64,000 nt of DNA. Source: Allolobophora icterica. Taxonomy: Eukaryota; Annelida; Clitellata; Crassiclitellata; Lumbricidae. The notes under the pieces were generated by a model. It made no database searches. It had not been told where the DNA came from and saw only the letters and a list, made by a program, of their open reading frames with translations. A program made the position numbers and the translations under genes. Shown here in pieces: positions 34,601-43,933 of this stretch. The stretch spans positions 53,435,672 through 53,499,671 of the forward strand of contig OY744613.1 in assembly GCA_963556255.1 (NCBI GenBank). The letters run 5' to 3'. How positions within the stretch are numbered: position 1 is the stretch's first letter; each line of letters starts with the position of its first letter.

Positions 34601-37600
34601 AACTGCTGTAGTAATTAAAATGGCGGCTGCTGTCAAAAATAAGTAGGTATGTACCTGCTGAGGAAATAAGGGGATGTCAACGAAGCACGAATAGGCTCGG
34701 GCAGGATAGGTTACAAATATACGAAAAAAGCACTGGCTCAGTCCGTCCCCCGTCCCCATCCGATCATTTCCTATGACAATATGATATTTTGCTCGCTGAA
34801 TGGTATTTTGGACAAAAGCAAGTGCTGTTGATGGTAGGCTCAACCGAACTGAACATGACAATCGAAGAGGTCTATGCCCAGGGACATGCAATATGTACAA
34901 TATACATTATAATTATACAGTATATACAATGTACCCAGGGAAATGCAACAGTTTTAGGTTTCAAAGGGGCTTGGACATTAATTCGCCTCGAACTGACAGT
35001 GGACCAAACTGCAGTGTGCATGTCTTCACACCCGATATCACCATACTGCGAAGTTCCAGAGTCCATGTTAGGATATGGAGAACGACCCAGGCAAGAATAG
35101 ACCCCTGATGGAACTAAAGCGGGTTCCCTCCTCCTTAACCAGGCTTGGGACTGGCACGGCAATTGCCTTGAGTTTCCTTAGTAGGTTATATGGACAAGTT
35201 GTCGTGGCGGAGTTGCCTACTTTGAGGTCATGATGTTATTATATTGAAGAACGCGCTTCGTATCGAAATGCGACTGTTCTCGTCGGCGGCCAAAGAAGAA
35301 ATGCTGAGTTTAATGAGCTAGGCGTTGTATTGACTTTGACACCAGATTAGCGTTTGCCTGAAGACCAATAAGCGTGTGCTATATTGACTAGGGATTAGTG
35401 TCAGGGCTGCTGTAGCAATTAAGATGGAAACTGCTGTAGTAATTAAAATGGCGGCTGCTGTCAAAAATAAGTAGGTATGTACCTGCTGAGGAAATAAGGG
35501 GATGTCAACGAAGCACGAATAGGCTCGGGCAGGATAGGTTACAAATATACGAAAAAAGCACTGGCTCAGTCCGTCCCCCGTCCCCATCCGATCATTTCCT
35601 ATGACAATATGATATTTTGCTCGCTGAATGGTATTTTGGACAAAAGCAAGTGCTGTTGATGGTAGGCTCAACCGAACTGAACATGACAATCGAAGAGGTC
35701 TATGCCCAGGGACATGCAATATGTACAATATACATTATAATTATACAGTATATACAATGTACCCAGGGAAATGCAACAGTTTTAGGTTTCAAAGGGGCTT
35801 GGACATTAATTCGCCTCGAACTGACAGTGGACCAAACTGCAGTGTGCATGTCTTCACACCCGATATCACCATACTGCGAAGTTCCAGAGTCCATGTTAGG
35901 ATATGGAGAACGACCCAGGCAAGAATAGACCCCTGATGGAACTAAAGCGGGTTCCCTCCTCCTTAACCAGGCTTGGGACTGGCACGGCAATTGCCTTGAG
36001 TTTCCTTAGTAGGTTATATGGACAAGTTGTCGTGGCGGAGTTGCCTACTTTGAGGTCATGATGTTATTATATTGAAGAACGCGCTTCGTATCGAAATGCG
36101 ACTGTTCTCGTCGGCGGCCAAAGAAGAAATGCTGAGTTTAATGAGCTAGGCGTTGTATTGACTTTGACACCAGATTAGCGTTTGCCTGAAGACCAATAAG
36201 CGTGTGCTATATTGACTAGGGATTAGTGTCAGGGCTGCTGTAGCAATTAAGATGGAAACTGCTGTAGTAATTAAAATGGCGGCTGCTGTCAAAAATAAGT
36301 AGGTATGTACCTGCTGAGGAAATAAGGGGATGTCAACGAAGCACGAATAGGCTCGGGCAGGATAGGTTACAAATATACGAAAAAAGCACTGGCTCAGTCC
36401 GTCCCCCGTCCCCATCCGATCATTTCCTATGACAATATGATATTTTGCTCGCTGAATGGTATTTTGGACAAAAGCAAGTGCTGTTGATGGTAGGCTCAAC
36501 CGAACTGAACATGACAATCGAAGAGGTCTATGCCCAGGGACATGCAATATGTACAATATACATTATAATTATACAGTATATACAATGTACCCAGGGAAAT
36601 GCAACAGTTTTAGGTTTCAAAGGGGCTTGGACATTAATTCGCCTCGAACTGACAGTGGACCAAACTGCAGTGTGCATGTCTTCACACCCGATATCACCAT
36701 ACTGCGAAGTTCCAGAGTCCATGTTAGGATATGGAGAACGACCCAGGCAAGAATAGACCCCTGATGGAACTAAAGCGGGTTCCCTCCTCCTTAACCAGGC
36801 TTGGGACTGGCACGGCAATTGCCTTGAGTTTCCTTAGTAGGTTATATGGACAAGTTGTCGTGGCGGAGTTGCCTACTTTGAGGTCATGATGTTATTATAT
36901 TGAAGAACGCGCTTCGTATCGAAATGCGACTGTTCTCGTCGGCGGCCAAAGAAGAAATGCTGAGTTTAATGAGCTAGGCGTTGTATTGACTTTGACACCA
37001 GATTAGCGTTTGCCTGAAGACCAATAAGCGTGTGCTATATTGACTAGGGATTAGTGTCAGGGCTGCTGTAGCAATTAAGATGGAAACTGCTGTAGTAATT
37101 AAAATGGCGGCTGCTGTCAAAAATAAGTAGGTATGTACCTGCTGAGGAAATAAGGGGATGTCAACGAAGCACGAATAGGCTCGGGCAGGATAGGTTACAA
37201 ATATACGAAAAAAGCACTGGCTCAGTCCGTCCCCCGTCCCCATCCGATCATTTCCTATGACAATATGATATTTTGCTCGCTGAATGGTATTTTGGACAAA
37301 AGCAAGTGCTGTTGATGGTAGGCTCAACCGAACTGAACATGACAATCGAAGAGGTCTATGCCCAGGGACATGCAATATGTACAATATACATTATAATTAT
37401 ACAGTATATACAATGTACCCAGGGAAATGCAACAGTTTTAGGTTTCAAAGGGGCTTGGACATTAATTCGCCTCGAACTGACAGTGGACCAAACTGCAGTG
37501 TGCATGTCTTCACACCCGATATCACCATACTGCGAAGTTCCAGAGTCCATGTTAGGATATGGAGAACGACCCAGGCAAGAATAGACCCCTGATGGAACTA

Positions 37601-38590
37601 AAGCGGGTTCCCTCCTCCTTAACCAGGCTTGGGACTGGCACGGCAATTGCCTTGAGTTTCCTTAGTAGGTTATATGGACAAGTTGTCGTGGCGGAGTTGC
37701 CTACTTTGAGGTCATGATGTTATTATATTGAAGAACGCGCTTCGTATCGAAATGCGACTGTTCTCGTCGGCGGCCAAAGAAGAAATGCTGAGTTTAATGA
37801 GCTAGGCGTTGTATTGACTTTGACACCAGATTAGCGTTTGCCTGAAGACCAATAAGCGTGTGCTATATTGACTAGGGATTAGTGTCAGGGCTGCTGTAGC
37901 AATTAAGATGGAAACTGCTGTAGTAATTAAAATGGCGGCTGCTGTCAAAAATAAGTAGGTATGTACCTGCTGAGGAAATAAGGGGATGTCAACGAAGCAC
38001 GAATAGGCTCGGGCAGGATAGGTTACAAATATACGAAAAAAGCACTGGCTCAGTCCGTCCCCCGTCCCCATCCGATCATTTCCTATGACAATATGATATT
38101 TTGCTCGCTGAATGGTATTTTGGACAAAAGCAAGTGCTGTTGATGGTAGGCTCAACCGAACTGAACATGACAATCGAAGAGGTCTATGCCCAGGGACATG
38201 CAATATGTACAATATACATTATATACAGTATATACAATGTACCCAGGGAAATGCAACAGTTTTAGGTTTCAAAGGGGCTTATTCGCCTCGAACTGACAGT
38301 GGACCAAACTGCAGTGTGCATGTCTTCACACCCGATATCACCATACTGCGAAGTTCCAGAGTCCATGTTAGGATATGGAGAACGACCCAGGCAAGAATAG
38401 ACCCCTGATGGAACTAAAGCGGGTTCCCTCCTCCTTAACCAGGCTTGGGACTGGCACGGCAATTGCCTTGAGTTTCCTTAGTAGGTTATATGGACAAGTT
38501 GTCGTGGCGGAGTTGCCTACTTTGAGGTCATGATGTTATTATATTGAAGAACGCGCTTCGTATCGAAATGCGACTGTTCTCGTCGGCGGC
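25631..38590 (-). repeat. Tandem array of 16 ~828-bp PLE-derived satellite units
   Basis: Units start at 25631, 26445, 27269, 28095, 28923, 29751, 30575, 31401, 32225, 33053, 33881, 34709, 35537, 36365, 37193 and 38021. Lengths are 814, 824, 826, 828, 828, 824, 826, 824, then seven of 828, then a truncated 570. Near-identity is visible throughout. The left end of each unit (AATATACGAAAAAAGCACTG onwards, about 60 bp) matches the PLE 3' end. The right end (CGAATAGGCTCGGGCAGG) matches the PLE 5' end. The 700-bp interior is unrelated to the PLE ORFs. It contains an imperfect palindrome around GTACAATATACATTATA flanked by a repeated CCCAGGGACATGCAA. Conserved frames (for example 136 codons on the minus strand) show no coding signature beyond array homogeneity. 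The strand is given as PLE-like orientation. Confidence 0.9.
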
Positions 38591-38815
38591 AGGGTTAGGG
38601 TTAGGGTTAGGGTTAGGGTTAGGGTTAGGGTTAGGGTTAGGGTTAGGGTTAGGGTTAGGGTTAGGGTTAGGGTTAGGGTTAGGGTTAGGGTTAGGGTTAG
38701 GGTTAGGGTTAGGGTTAGGGTTAGGGTTAGGGTTAGGGTTAGGGTTAGGGTTAGGGTTAGGGTTAGGGTTAGGGTTAGGGTTAGGGGTTAGGGTTAGGGT
38801 TAGGGTTAGGTTAGG
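38591..38815 (+). repeat. Telomeric tract T3, (TTAGGG)n
   Basis: About 37 hexamers start directly after the truncated satellite unit (CGGCGGC/AGGG). There is one TTAGGGG variant near 38,782. The tract ends in GGTTAGGTTAGG next to the 3' end of PLE copy B. Confidence 0.95.
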
Positions 38816-38832
38816 AATATACGAAAAAATGA

Positions 38833-38848
38833 GCACTGGCTCAGTCCG
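38833..38848 (-). other. Conserved 3'-terminal PLE motif (GCACTGGCTCAGTCCG on + strand)
   Basis: Present just inside the 3' end of all elements: A 21,063-21,078; B here; C 43,901; D 48,951; E 54,001; H 61,146; G 60,171 (one change); F 58,167 (two changes); and every satellite unit (first at 25,652). In element RNA sense it can fold as ACUG-AGC-CAGU. Conservation across three PLE families and the satellite suggests recognition by the RT. Confidence 0.6.
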
Positions 38849-38865
38849 CCCCCGCCTCCATCCGG

Positions 38866-41127
38866 CTATTTCCTGTTGTTGAGGTTGATTCCGTGAGGTT
38901 CCAATGTCGTGAGTTGATGTTGCCAATACGTTTCCTTCTGCAATATCTTGCTTCTTAGTTTCTTGATGTCACCCCTACAAAGAGAAAGCTCGGCAGCAGA
39001 AACTGTGTCTATTGGTGTTATTGTTATGTTAGCTATAGAGTGGTACGGTAAGGTAAAGTGTTTGGCTATTGGAGTGTCCTTAAGGGTTACTATATTAGAT
39101 CTGTGGTCCGTCAATCTATCACAGAGTCGTCTCAGGGTTTCTCCTACATATTGCTTATTGCATAAATTACACGTTATAAGATATACCACATTACAGCTTT
39201 TACAGTCAAGTCTATTTGCTATTTTATATTGTCTACGTGTGTATGTACTGTTGAAGGTGTTAGTAACATTAACGTGCTTACAGGTTTTACATCGGGAACC
39301 CATGCATCTAAAGGACCCTCCCTGTTCCCGTGGGTTAACAGGCATGTTATTCTTACGCGGAGCCAGCAGTTCCCCTAGGTTCTTATTTCTAGAAAATGCA
39401 GGTATTACTCTATAGCCGTTAAACAGAGGAGAATCCAAGAGCAGTTTCTTCCATTCATAGACCAGTTTGGTAGCCAGAGAGCTGTAAGGAATGACGATAG
39501 GCAGTAGTGCTTTAGCAGAAGAGTTATTGTTGGATCTAGGCCTGTATTCTGTCCAGATGTCTAATTTGGTTTTTCTAAGTTTTCTTGCATTATAGCCGCG
39601 TATTTTAAGACTATTGAAAAGAATTCGGCAGGCCTGGTCATAATCGCTTTTAAATGACGAGAGTCTTTTAAACCTTAAAACCTGTGATTTGACTATGCCC
39701 ATGAATGTGTGCGGAGGATGAAAAGAAGAGTGATGTAGTAGCTGATGCGTGTCAGTTTCCTTAAAATATACCTTAGTTTGCAGGGTTGTTATGCCATTTT
39801 CTATATGTTTGAATATTGTAGTATCCAGGAAGTTTACCGCCGTGTCGCTATAATCGAGTGTGACTTTTATATCGGGTATTATTGAATTAAGAAAATCCTC
39901 GAATTGTTTTAGTTCAGCTACCGTACCAGGCCAAAGAAAGAACACGTCATCAAGGAATCTAAAGAATTCTTCCGGGCTTATGTGGAAGCCAGTGCATGCC
40001 TTATTATCAAATTCAAGAAGATAGATGTTGGCAAGATTGGGAGCAAAGGTCTTACCCATGGCAGTTCCGAATATCTGGAGAAAGAATTTATTGCAGAAGG
40101 AGAAGTCATTATTTTTAAGAGCTATCTCAAGCAGTTCCAGTAATTCGTTATCAGGCCTATGTGGGTCAGGATGTTTATCGAACATGTCCTTGACTATAGC
40201 GAGCGTGCGATCAATATTCATATTAGTGTAAAGAGCGGTGATGTCCCCGGTTACCAAGATGTACTTACTGTATATTCTACGATTCCTTATTTTATTAATA
40301 AAATCGTTAGTGTCTTTGATGTAAGATGGATGTTTATTAGCTAAAGGTTTGAGGAAACTATCTACATACTCACTTACTCTACGGGATTCTGTGCCGCAAT
40401 CGCCCACGATCGGCCGTCCCTCCGGCATAATATTAGGTAAAGTCCATTTGCTAATAGGTTTATGTATTTTAGGTAGGAGATAAAAGTGTCTTAATTTATC
40501 TGCTTCACTAGCATTAAGATATTCATGCTGCCTCTTAGTTATGTAACCCTGGTTGTAAAGATCTTCTAGAACACAGTTAATTGCAGGTATATTATGTTTT
40601 TGCAAAGGCTCATCTATACTTTTATAATATTTACTGTTATCTAATTGTCTATACGCCTCCGTCAGATACGCTGCCTTATCTAATACACAAACCATCCCTC
40701 CCTTGTCCGCTGATTTTATAATTATGTCATCGTTAGCGCGCAATTTGCTTATGGCTCGTCTTTGTTCCCTAGTAATATTATGTTGAGTTTTAATCAGATA
40801 GGAGTTCTCTTTTAATGGAAATTTGCGCAAAATGGTCTCAGTGGTTTCCTGAAGTTTGGATATGAGTTGTTGAGCATCAGATCCTAAATCCTTGTACCTA
40901 GGCTCCCAGGTGCTGGGGTGCATAAAGTTCTTAGCATTACTAATGATATGTTGGGGAGCCTGGTCGTCGTCGCCAAAGTGGTCCCTATATTTAATCGATC
41001 TAATTAATTTATGCAAAGATTTTTCAATGCAGGAGTAATCAACCCTATTTATATTAGGTACAAACGACAGACCTAGATCCAACAGGTCAGTTTCAGCTGT
41101 CGTCAGTGTTTGCTTCGATAGATTCAT
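38866..41127 (-). CDS. Penelope-like reverse transcriptase with GIY-YIG endonuclease (copy B)
   Basis: The 753-residue frame is fully open, with every landmark listed for copy A at the same positions: motif A Asp 295, FLDD at 391-394, the three Cys pairs at 613/616, 642/645 and 653/656, and the GIY-YIG-like core at 647-663. Differences from A are scattered, mostly conservative substitutions (for example GTVAELKQFEDF for GTIDELKQFEEF) with no indels, which indicates purifying selection between the two copy types. ORF1 lies 53 nt upstream in a different frame. Likely translated by -1 frameshifting or reinitiation. Confidence 0.93.
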   Translation of the reverse strand: MNLSKQTLTTAETDLLDLGLSFVPNINRVDYSCIEKSLHKLIRSIKYRDHFGDDDQAPQHIISNAKNFMHPSTWEPRYKDLGSDAQQLISKLQETTETILRKFPLKENSYLIKTQHNITREQRRAISKLRANDDIIIKSADKGGMVCVLDKAAYLTEAYRQLDNSKYYKSIDEPLQKHNIPAINCVLEDLYNQGYITKRQHEYLNASEADKLRHFYLLPKIHKPISKWTLPNIMPEGRPIVGDCGTESRRVSEYVDSFLKPLANKHPSYIKDTNDFINKIRNRRIYSKYILVTGDITALYTNMNIDRTLAIVKDMFDKHPDPHRPDNELLELLEIALKNNDFSFCNKFFLQIFGTAMGKTFAPNLANIYLLEFDNKACTGFHISPEEFFRFLDDVFFLWPGTVAELKQFEDFLNSIIPDIKVTLDYSDTAVNFLDTTIFKHIENGITTLQTKVYFKETDTHQLLHHSSFHPPHTFMGIVKSQVLRFKRLSSFKSDYDQACRILFNSLKIRGYNARKLRKTKLDIWTEYRPRSNNNSSAKALLPIVIPYSSLATKLVYEWKKLLLDSPLFNGYRVIPAFSRNKNLGELLAPRKNNMPVNPREQGGSFRCMGSRCKTCKHVNVTNTFNSTYTRRQYKIANRLDCKSCNVVYLITCNLCNKQYVGETLRRLCDRLTDHRSNIVTLKDTPIAKHFTLPYHSIANITITPIDTVSAAELSLCRGDIKKLRSKILQKETYWQHQLTTLEPHGINLNNRK

Positions 41128-41180
41128 TGTATACTTAGAGGATGTGCTGTTGGTGTTGTCTTGGTTTAGATTGTTCTGCG

Positions 41181-43205
41181 TTAGTTTTTTGGTGTGCTGT
41201 TGCAGTGTTGTAGTATTCTGCTTAGTATGTTCATCTGTGTCTCCCGCGTGTAGTGTACCATGTCACTATGAGTGTCTATCTGATGGGAAGAGAGTGGTTT
41301 AACGTATTTATTGTGAGTTATTGTCTGCAGTGTGTGGTTGATCTCAGCAAGGTTGGTCGTCTCAGAGTCAGGTAGATGAGGATTGATAGAGACGCCCACA
41401 GCGGAAACCACCCGGGCCTTGGGTCGACAGTGTTCAAAGAAGATGTTGATGGCAGGTAAGGTGCGAGTACCAAAGTTCTGCTCCCTGTGGTTAATGCCCA
41501 TGGCGATGACGAGATTGTCCAGCCGTCCGTTAGGAAGTTTGTGAGCCAGATGCAGTGCATTGCTAAAGTTAGCGCCAGAGAAGCATTCTAGTTGGAAGTG
41601 AGTAGGGATGTCAGGTTCCTTAAGATGCTTGAAGTTGGAGTCCGAGAGGATCAAGGTGCGAGTGTCCGGTCTTAGGTGGATCGTCCAAGAGTCCTTGTCA
41701 GCACCCAAGTGGTGTGAGTACCGAGGAGGAGAGGAAGAAGAGGGAGGAGGAGGAGGCGGAGGAGGAAGAGCGGATGCAGAAGTAGTCATCGGGGGTACCG
41801 CCGTGGTGCTCGATGAGGTTTCAGTGTGTACAGACGAGGAAGCAGTGGAAGCAGAAGTAGTACAAAGAGGGATGGAGTGAGTAGAGGATAAAGGGATGAA
41901 AGAGACAGGAGTCCTGGGAGAGGTGAGAGGGCAATTAGGAAGGCGGCGTGGAGTTTTCCTAGTAGGGGAAGGAGAGTCAGTTAGATCACAGGGGAGAGGA
42001 GATTTGGAGGATGCAACAGGTTTAGGTGTAGTACGAGGGAGGGTCCTAGGAGGAAGAGGAAGAGGAGAATCAGGTTCCACAGTATCAGTATCAAGGTCAG
42101 TCAAAACAGAGTAGGGGTTGAAGACGGAGGTGGGAGGAGTGGTCACGTGACAGGGTTTCTTGGCTGGATTGGTAGGCTTACGGAAGATTTCCGTGTCCTC
42201 ATTGCCCGTTACCTTACGCTCACCTTTAATGATACGCCTTGCCTTATCCTCACCCCAGATCGTCTTAGCCTCGCCTTCCACCAGTGCTCTAATGCTAAAA
42301 GTGGTACCCTTACTACCTAGACGGCGTGTAATCTGTTTGATTACGACTTCCACGGCTTGTTCCTTGTCCAGAGGGTTGTAAGTCCTCAGGGCCGTCAGGT
42401 TCAAATCCAGGCGCTCACTAAAGTGTCGGGCTACCCTATCCCTCAAGTCGTCCCCGGTTCGAGAGAAGAGAGATGAGATGTCCCCGACCAGTTCAGGAGA
42501 AGGGTGAATAGGTTTGATGTTGCTGGCCAAGTGGCGTAGGTCACGGCTGATAGCGCGCGGAAGAGTCTGCCAGTTTGTCATGTGCCTGCGAAGTTGGCAC
42601 ACGTAGTACAAAGCCTTACAGAGTTTAGGAAAGTCCGGGTTAGCAGAAGGTGTACGTTCCAAGAGGTCAGAATCAAGGTTAGGGTAAGTGTTTAGGTTAG
42701 GGTTAGTGTTAGGGTTCCGGTTAGTCATGTGAGGCCAAGCAGAGTGAGATGCCTGTCTTGCCGAAGAAGGTCCGCGTCTGGGAGCAGTAAAGAAGGAAGA
42801 AGGGAAAGACGCAGTAGAAGAAGAAGAAGAAGAAGAAGAAGAAGAAGAAGAAGAAGAAGAAGACTGAACTGGTACGGGTGCAGGTTCAGGGCGTGCTGAG
42901 GAAGGCCCGGCACGAGCGGGAGGAGGAAGAGCCCACGGGTGAGGAGGGACGGGTACGGCTGGCGTTACCGTTACCTTGGGGCCGTGAGAAGGTGGACCCT
43001 TCTCTAACACGCTTACCCTATCCACCAGCACGTTGACCGATTTGGCCATTCCTTCCATGAGGGATTCCAACCGCTTGAAATCAACATTGTTATTAGGAAA
43101 TTGCTTACCCGGTCCATGTGGGTTCCTCGTGTGACCAAAGTGCTGGTGCTGCCGTCCCTGTGTGTTGAAAGGCCTAGCCTGGCGTTCGTTCTTCCCGTAA
43201 TTCAT
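41181..43205 (-). CDS. PLE ORF1 protein with coiled coil and SGNH-hydrolase-like domain (copy B)
   Basis: The 674-residue protein starts MNYGKNERQARPF. Approximate layout: basic N-terminus (1-35); coiled coil around 40-70; Pro-rich and poly-Ser (about 16 Ser in a row-rich segment) to about 150; a conserved helical block from SANPDFPKLCKALYYVC to RIIKGERKV; a Pro/Ser/Thr-rich linker; and an SGNH-like domain from about 506. SGNH residues visible are Ser 523 (SDSN), Gly in FSGA (about 544), Asn in GIN (about 572) and the DMVH block (Asp 648, His 651). All four SGNH positions are present, so esterase activity is plausible. No zinc knuckle is seen. The ORF ends CCA AAA AAC TAA. Confidence 0.87.
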   Translation of the reverse strand: MNYGKNERQARPFNTQGRQHQHFGHTRNPHGPGKQFPNNNVDFKRLESLMEGMAKSVNVLVDRVSVLEKGPPSHGPKVTVTPAVPVPPHPWALPPPARAGPSSARPEPAPVPVQSSSSSSSSSSSSSSSSTASFPSSFFTAPRRGPSSARQASHSAWPHMTNRNPNTNPNLNTYPNLDSDLLERTPSANPDFPKLCKALYYVCQLRRHMTNWQTLPRAISRDLRHLASNIKPIHPSPELVGDISSLFSRTGDDLRDRVARHFSERLDLNLTALRTYNPLDKEQAVEVVIKQITRRLGSKGTTFSIRALVEGEAKTIWGEDKARRIIKGERKVTGNEDTEIFRKPTNPAKKPCHVTTPPTSVFNPYSVLTDLDTDTVEPDSPLPLPPRTLPRTTPKPVASSKSPLPCDLTDSPSPTRKTPRRLPNCPLTSPRTPVSFIPLSSTHSIPLCTTSASTASSSVHTETSSSTTAVPPMTTSASALPPPPPPPPSSSSPPRYSHHLGADKDSWTIHLRPDTRTLILSDSNFKHLKEPDIPTHFQLECFSGANFSNALHLAHKLPNGRLDNLVIAMGINHREQNFGTRTLPAINIFFEHCRPKARVVSAVGVSINPHLPDSETTNLAEINHTLQTITHNKYVKPLSSHQIDTHSDMVHYTRETQMNILSRILQHCNSTPKN
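41184..41190 (-). promoter_or_regulatory. Candidate -1 frameshift slippery site A AAA AAC (copy B)
   Basis: This is the same heptamer and register as copy A, immediately before the ORF1 TAA. The downstream -1 frame (CTA ACG CAG AAC ...) is open to the RT ATG and differs from copy A by substitutions only. Confidence 0.55.
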
Positions 43206-43269
43206 GATCGAACAGCAACGACGACGATTTTCAAAGATTTATTAAGAAACGACTACTCAAAACAACTGA

Positions 43270-43309
43270 TCATTCGACGTTTCGACTCTTTAGTCTTCTT
43301 CAGGAATGA
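43270..43309 (-). ncRNA. Hammerhead-ribozyme-like motif (copy B 5' region)
   Basis: On the minus strand, in order: stem I strand UCAUUC, core CUGAAGA (fits CUGANGA), one extra A, stem II GACU-AAAG-AGUC, core GAA, ACGU, then C, and the closing stem I strand GAAUGA, fully complementary to the first. Stem III is reduced to the palindrome ACGU with no loop. Hammerheads from PLEs and some satellites have such minimal stem III and can act as dimers. Predicted cleavage lies after GUC, between 43,276 and 43,275, leaving a 5' end about 70 nt upstream of the ORF1 ATG. The extra A next to stem II departs from consensus, so activity is uncertain. Confidence 0.65.
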
Positions 43310-43470
43310 CTGGTAAGACCCTGAGGTGAGTCTTATATACCCAAACTTCTAAGCCTAAGTGTTTGTTTAATGTATAATGCGCCGGTGTTTGTATGCTAGA
43401 AGGCCTATACACAAAGACTATTAAAGCGCAAATACAGAGTCCGATAACAGTTAACAAACTAGAGTGCCTA

Positions 43471-43641
43471 CATCAAAGCGATATATGCAAACAATACAAT
43501 CTAACCCTGACATCAGAGCTGTACACGTCCAAATTATTATGCCGCCTACATCAAAGCAATATATGCAAACAATACAATCTAACCCTGACATCAAAGCTGT
43601 ACAAGTCCCAATTATTATGCCGCCTACATCAAAGCAATATG
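43471..43641. repeat. 78-bp direct repeat, 2.2 copies (copy B)
   Basis: Copies start at 43,471, 43,549 and 43,627 (partial), each beginning CATCAAAGC. The 78-bp period is a multiple of 3, which explains 26-residue repeats in chance frames on both strands. Equivalent repeats are at 48,521-48,691 and 53,571-53,741. Confidence 0.9.
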
Positions 43642-43933
43642 CGCCAACGAAATCAAATAGGCCGATAACATCAAACATTAATACTGCGAGAAAACAAAAA
43701 CAATAGATTCGTAATACGTTCCAGATTTATGTACACAGTGTGGTGACTTCCTTGCTTTCTTCCTTTGCTTTCTTGTCTTGTCACTCAGTCACTATCATTG
43801 AGCGTATGGATCCGGTGTGTTTGAGAGAAGGAAATAGTGAGATGACGGCGAAGAACGAATAGGCTCGGGCAGGTTAGGTTAGGAATATACGAAAAAATGA
43901 GCACTGGCTCAGTCCGCCCCCGCCTCCATCCGG

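Larger units (their letters stand above)
38816..43883 (-). mobile_element. Penelope-like element, copy B (complete unit)
   Basis: This is a complete 5,068-bp unit: a 50-bp 3' UTR, RT (38,866-41,127), ORF1 (41,181-43,205) and a 678-bp 5' region with a hammerhead-like motif and a 78-bp repeat. It joins copy C head to tail at GGCAGGTTAGGTTAGG/AATATACG with no true telomeric tract between. It is 18 bp longer than C and D because of six extra GAA triplets in the ORF1 poly-Ser region. It shares the CTCGGCAGC variant (RT C-terminus, synonymous) with fragment H. Confidence 0.93.
43206..43883 (-). promoter_or_regulatory. PLE 5' region (pLTR-like) of copy B
   Basis: These 678 bp lie between the ORF1 start and the junction with the 3' end of the next copy. 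The region holds the hammerhead-like motif and the 78-bp repeat, and ends in GAACGAATAGGCTCGGGCAGG next to TTAGGTTAGG. The equivalent position in PLEs acts as promoter and 5' UTR. I cannot identify core promoter elements. The last ~25 bp are shared with the satellite unit. Confidence 0.55.

Noticed and set aside
25631..38590. Repeated 136-, 102- and 96-codon frames in every satellite unit
   Set aside because: Their conservation follows from unit homogeneity. The frames lie on both strands, overlap each other, change frame with the 4-bp indel between units, and resemble no known protein.
38948..39415. 155-codon plus-strand frame opposite the RT C-terminus in every PLE copy, and other plus-strand frames opposite ORF1
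   Set aside because: These are antisense shadows of the strongly supported minus-strand ORFs. The translations have no independent motif support.
43451..43706. 26-residue repeat proteins on both strands in the PLE 5' region
   Set aside because: They are explained by the 78-bp direct repeat, whose period is a multiple of 3. Simultaneous openness in three frames argues against coding.
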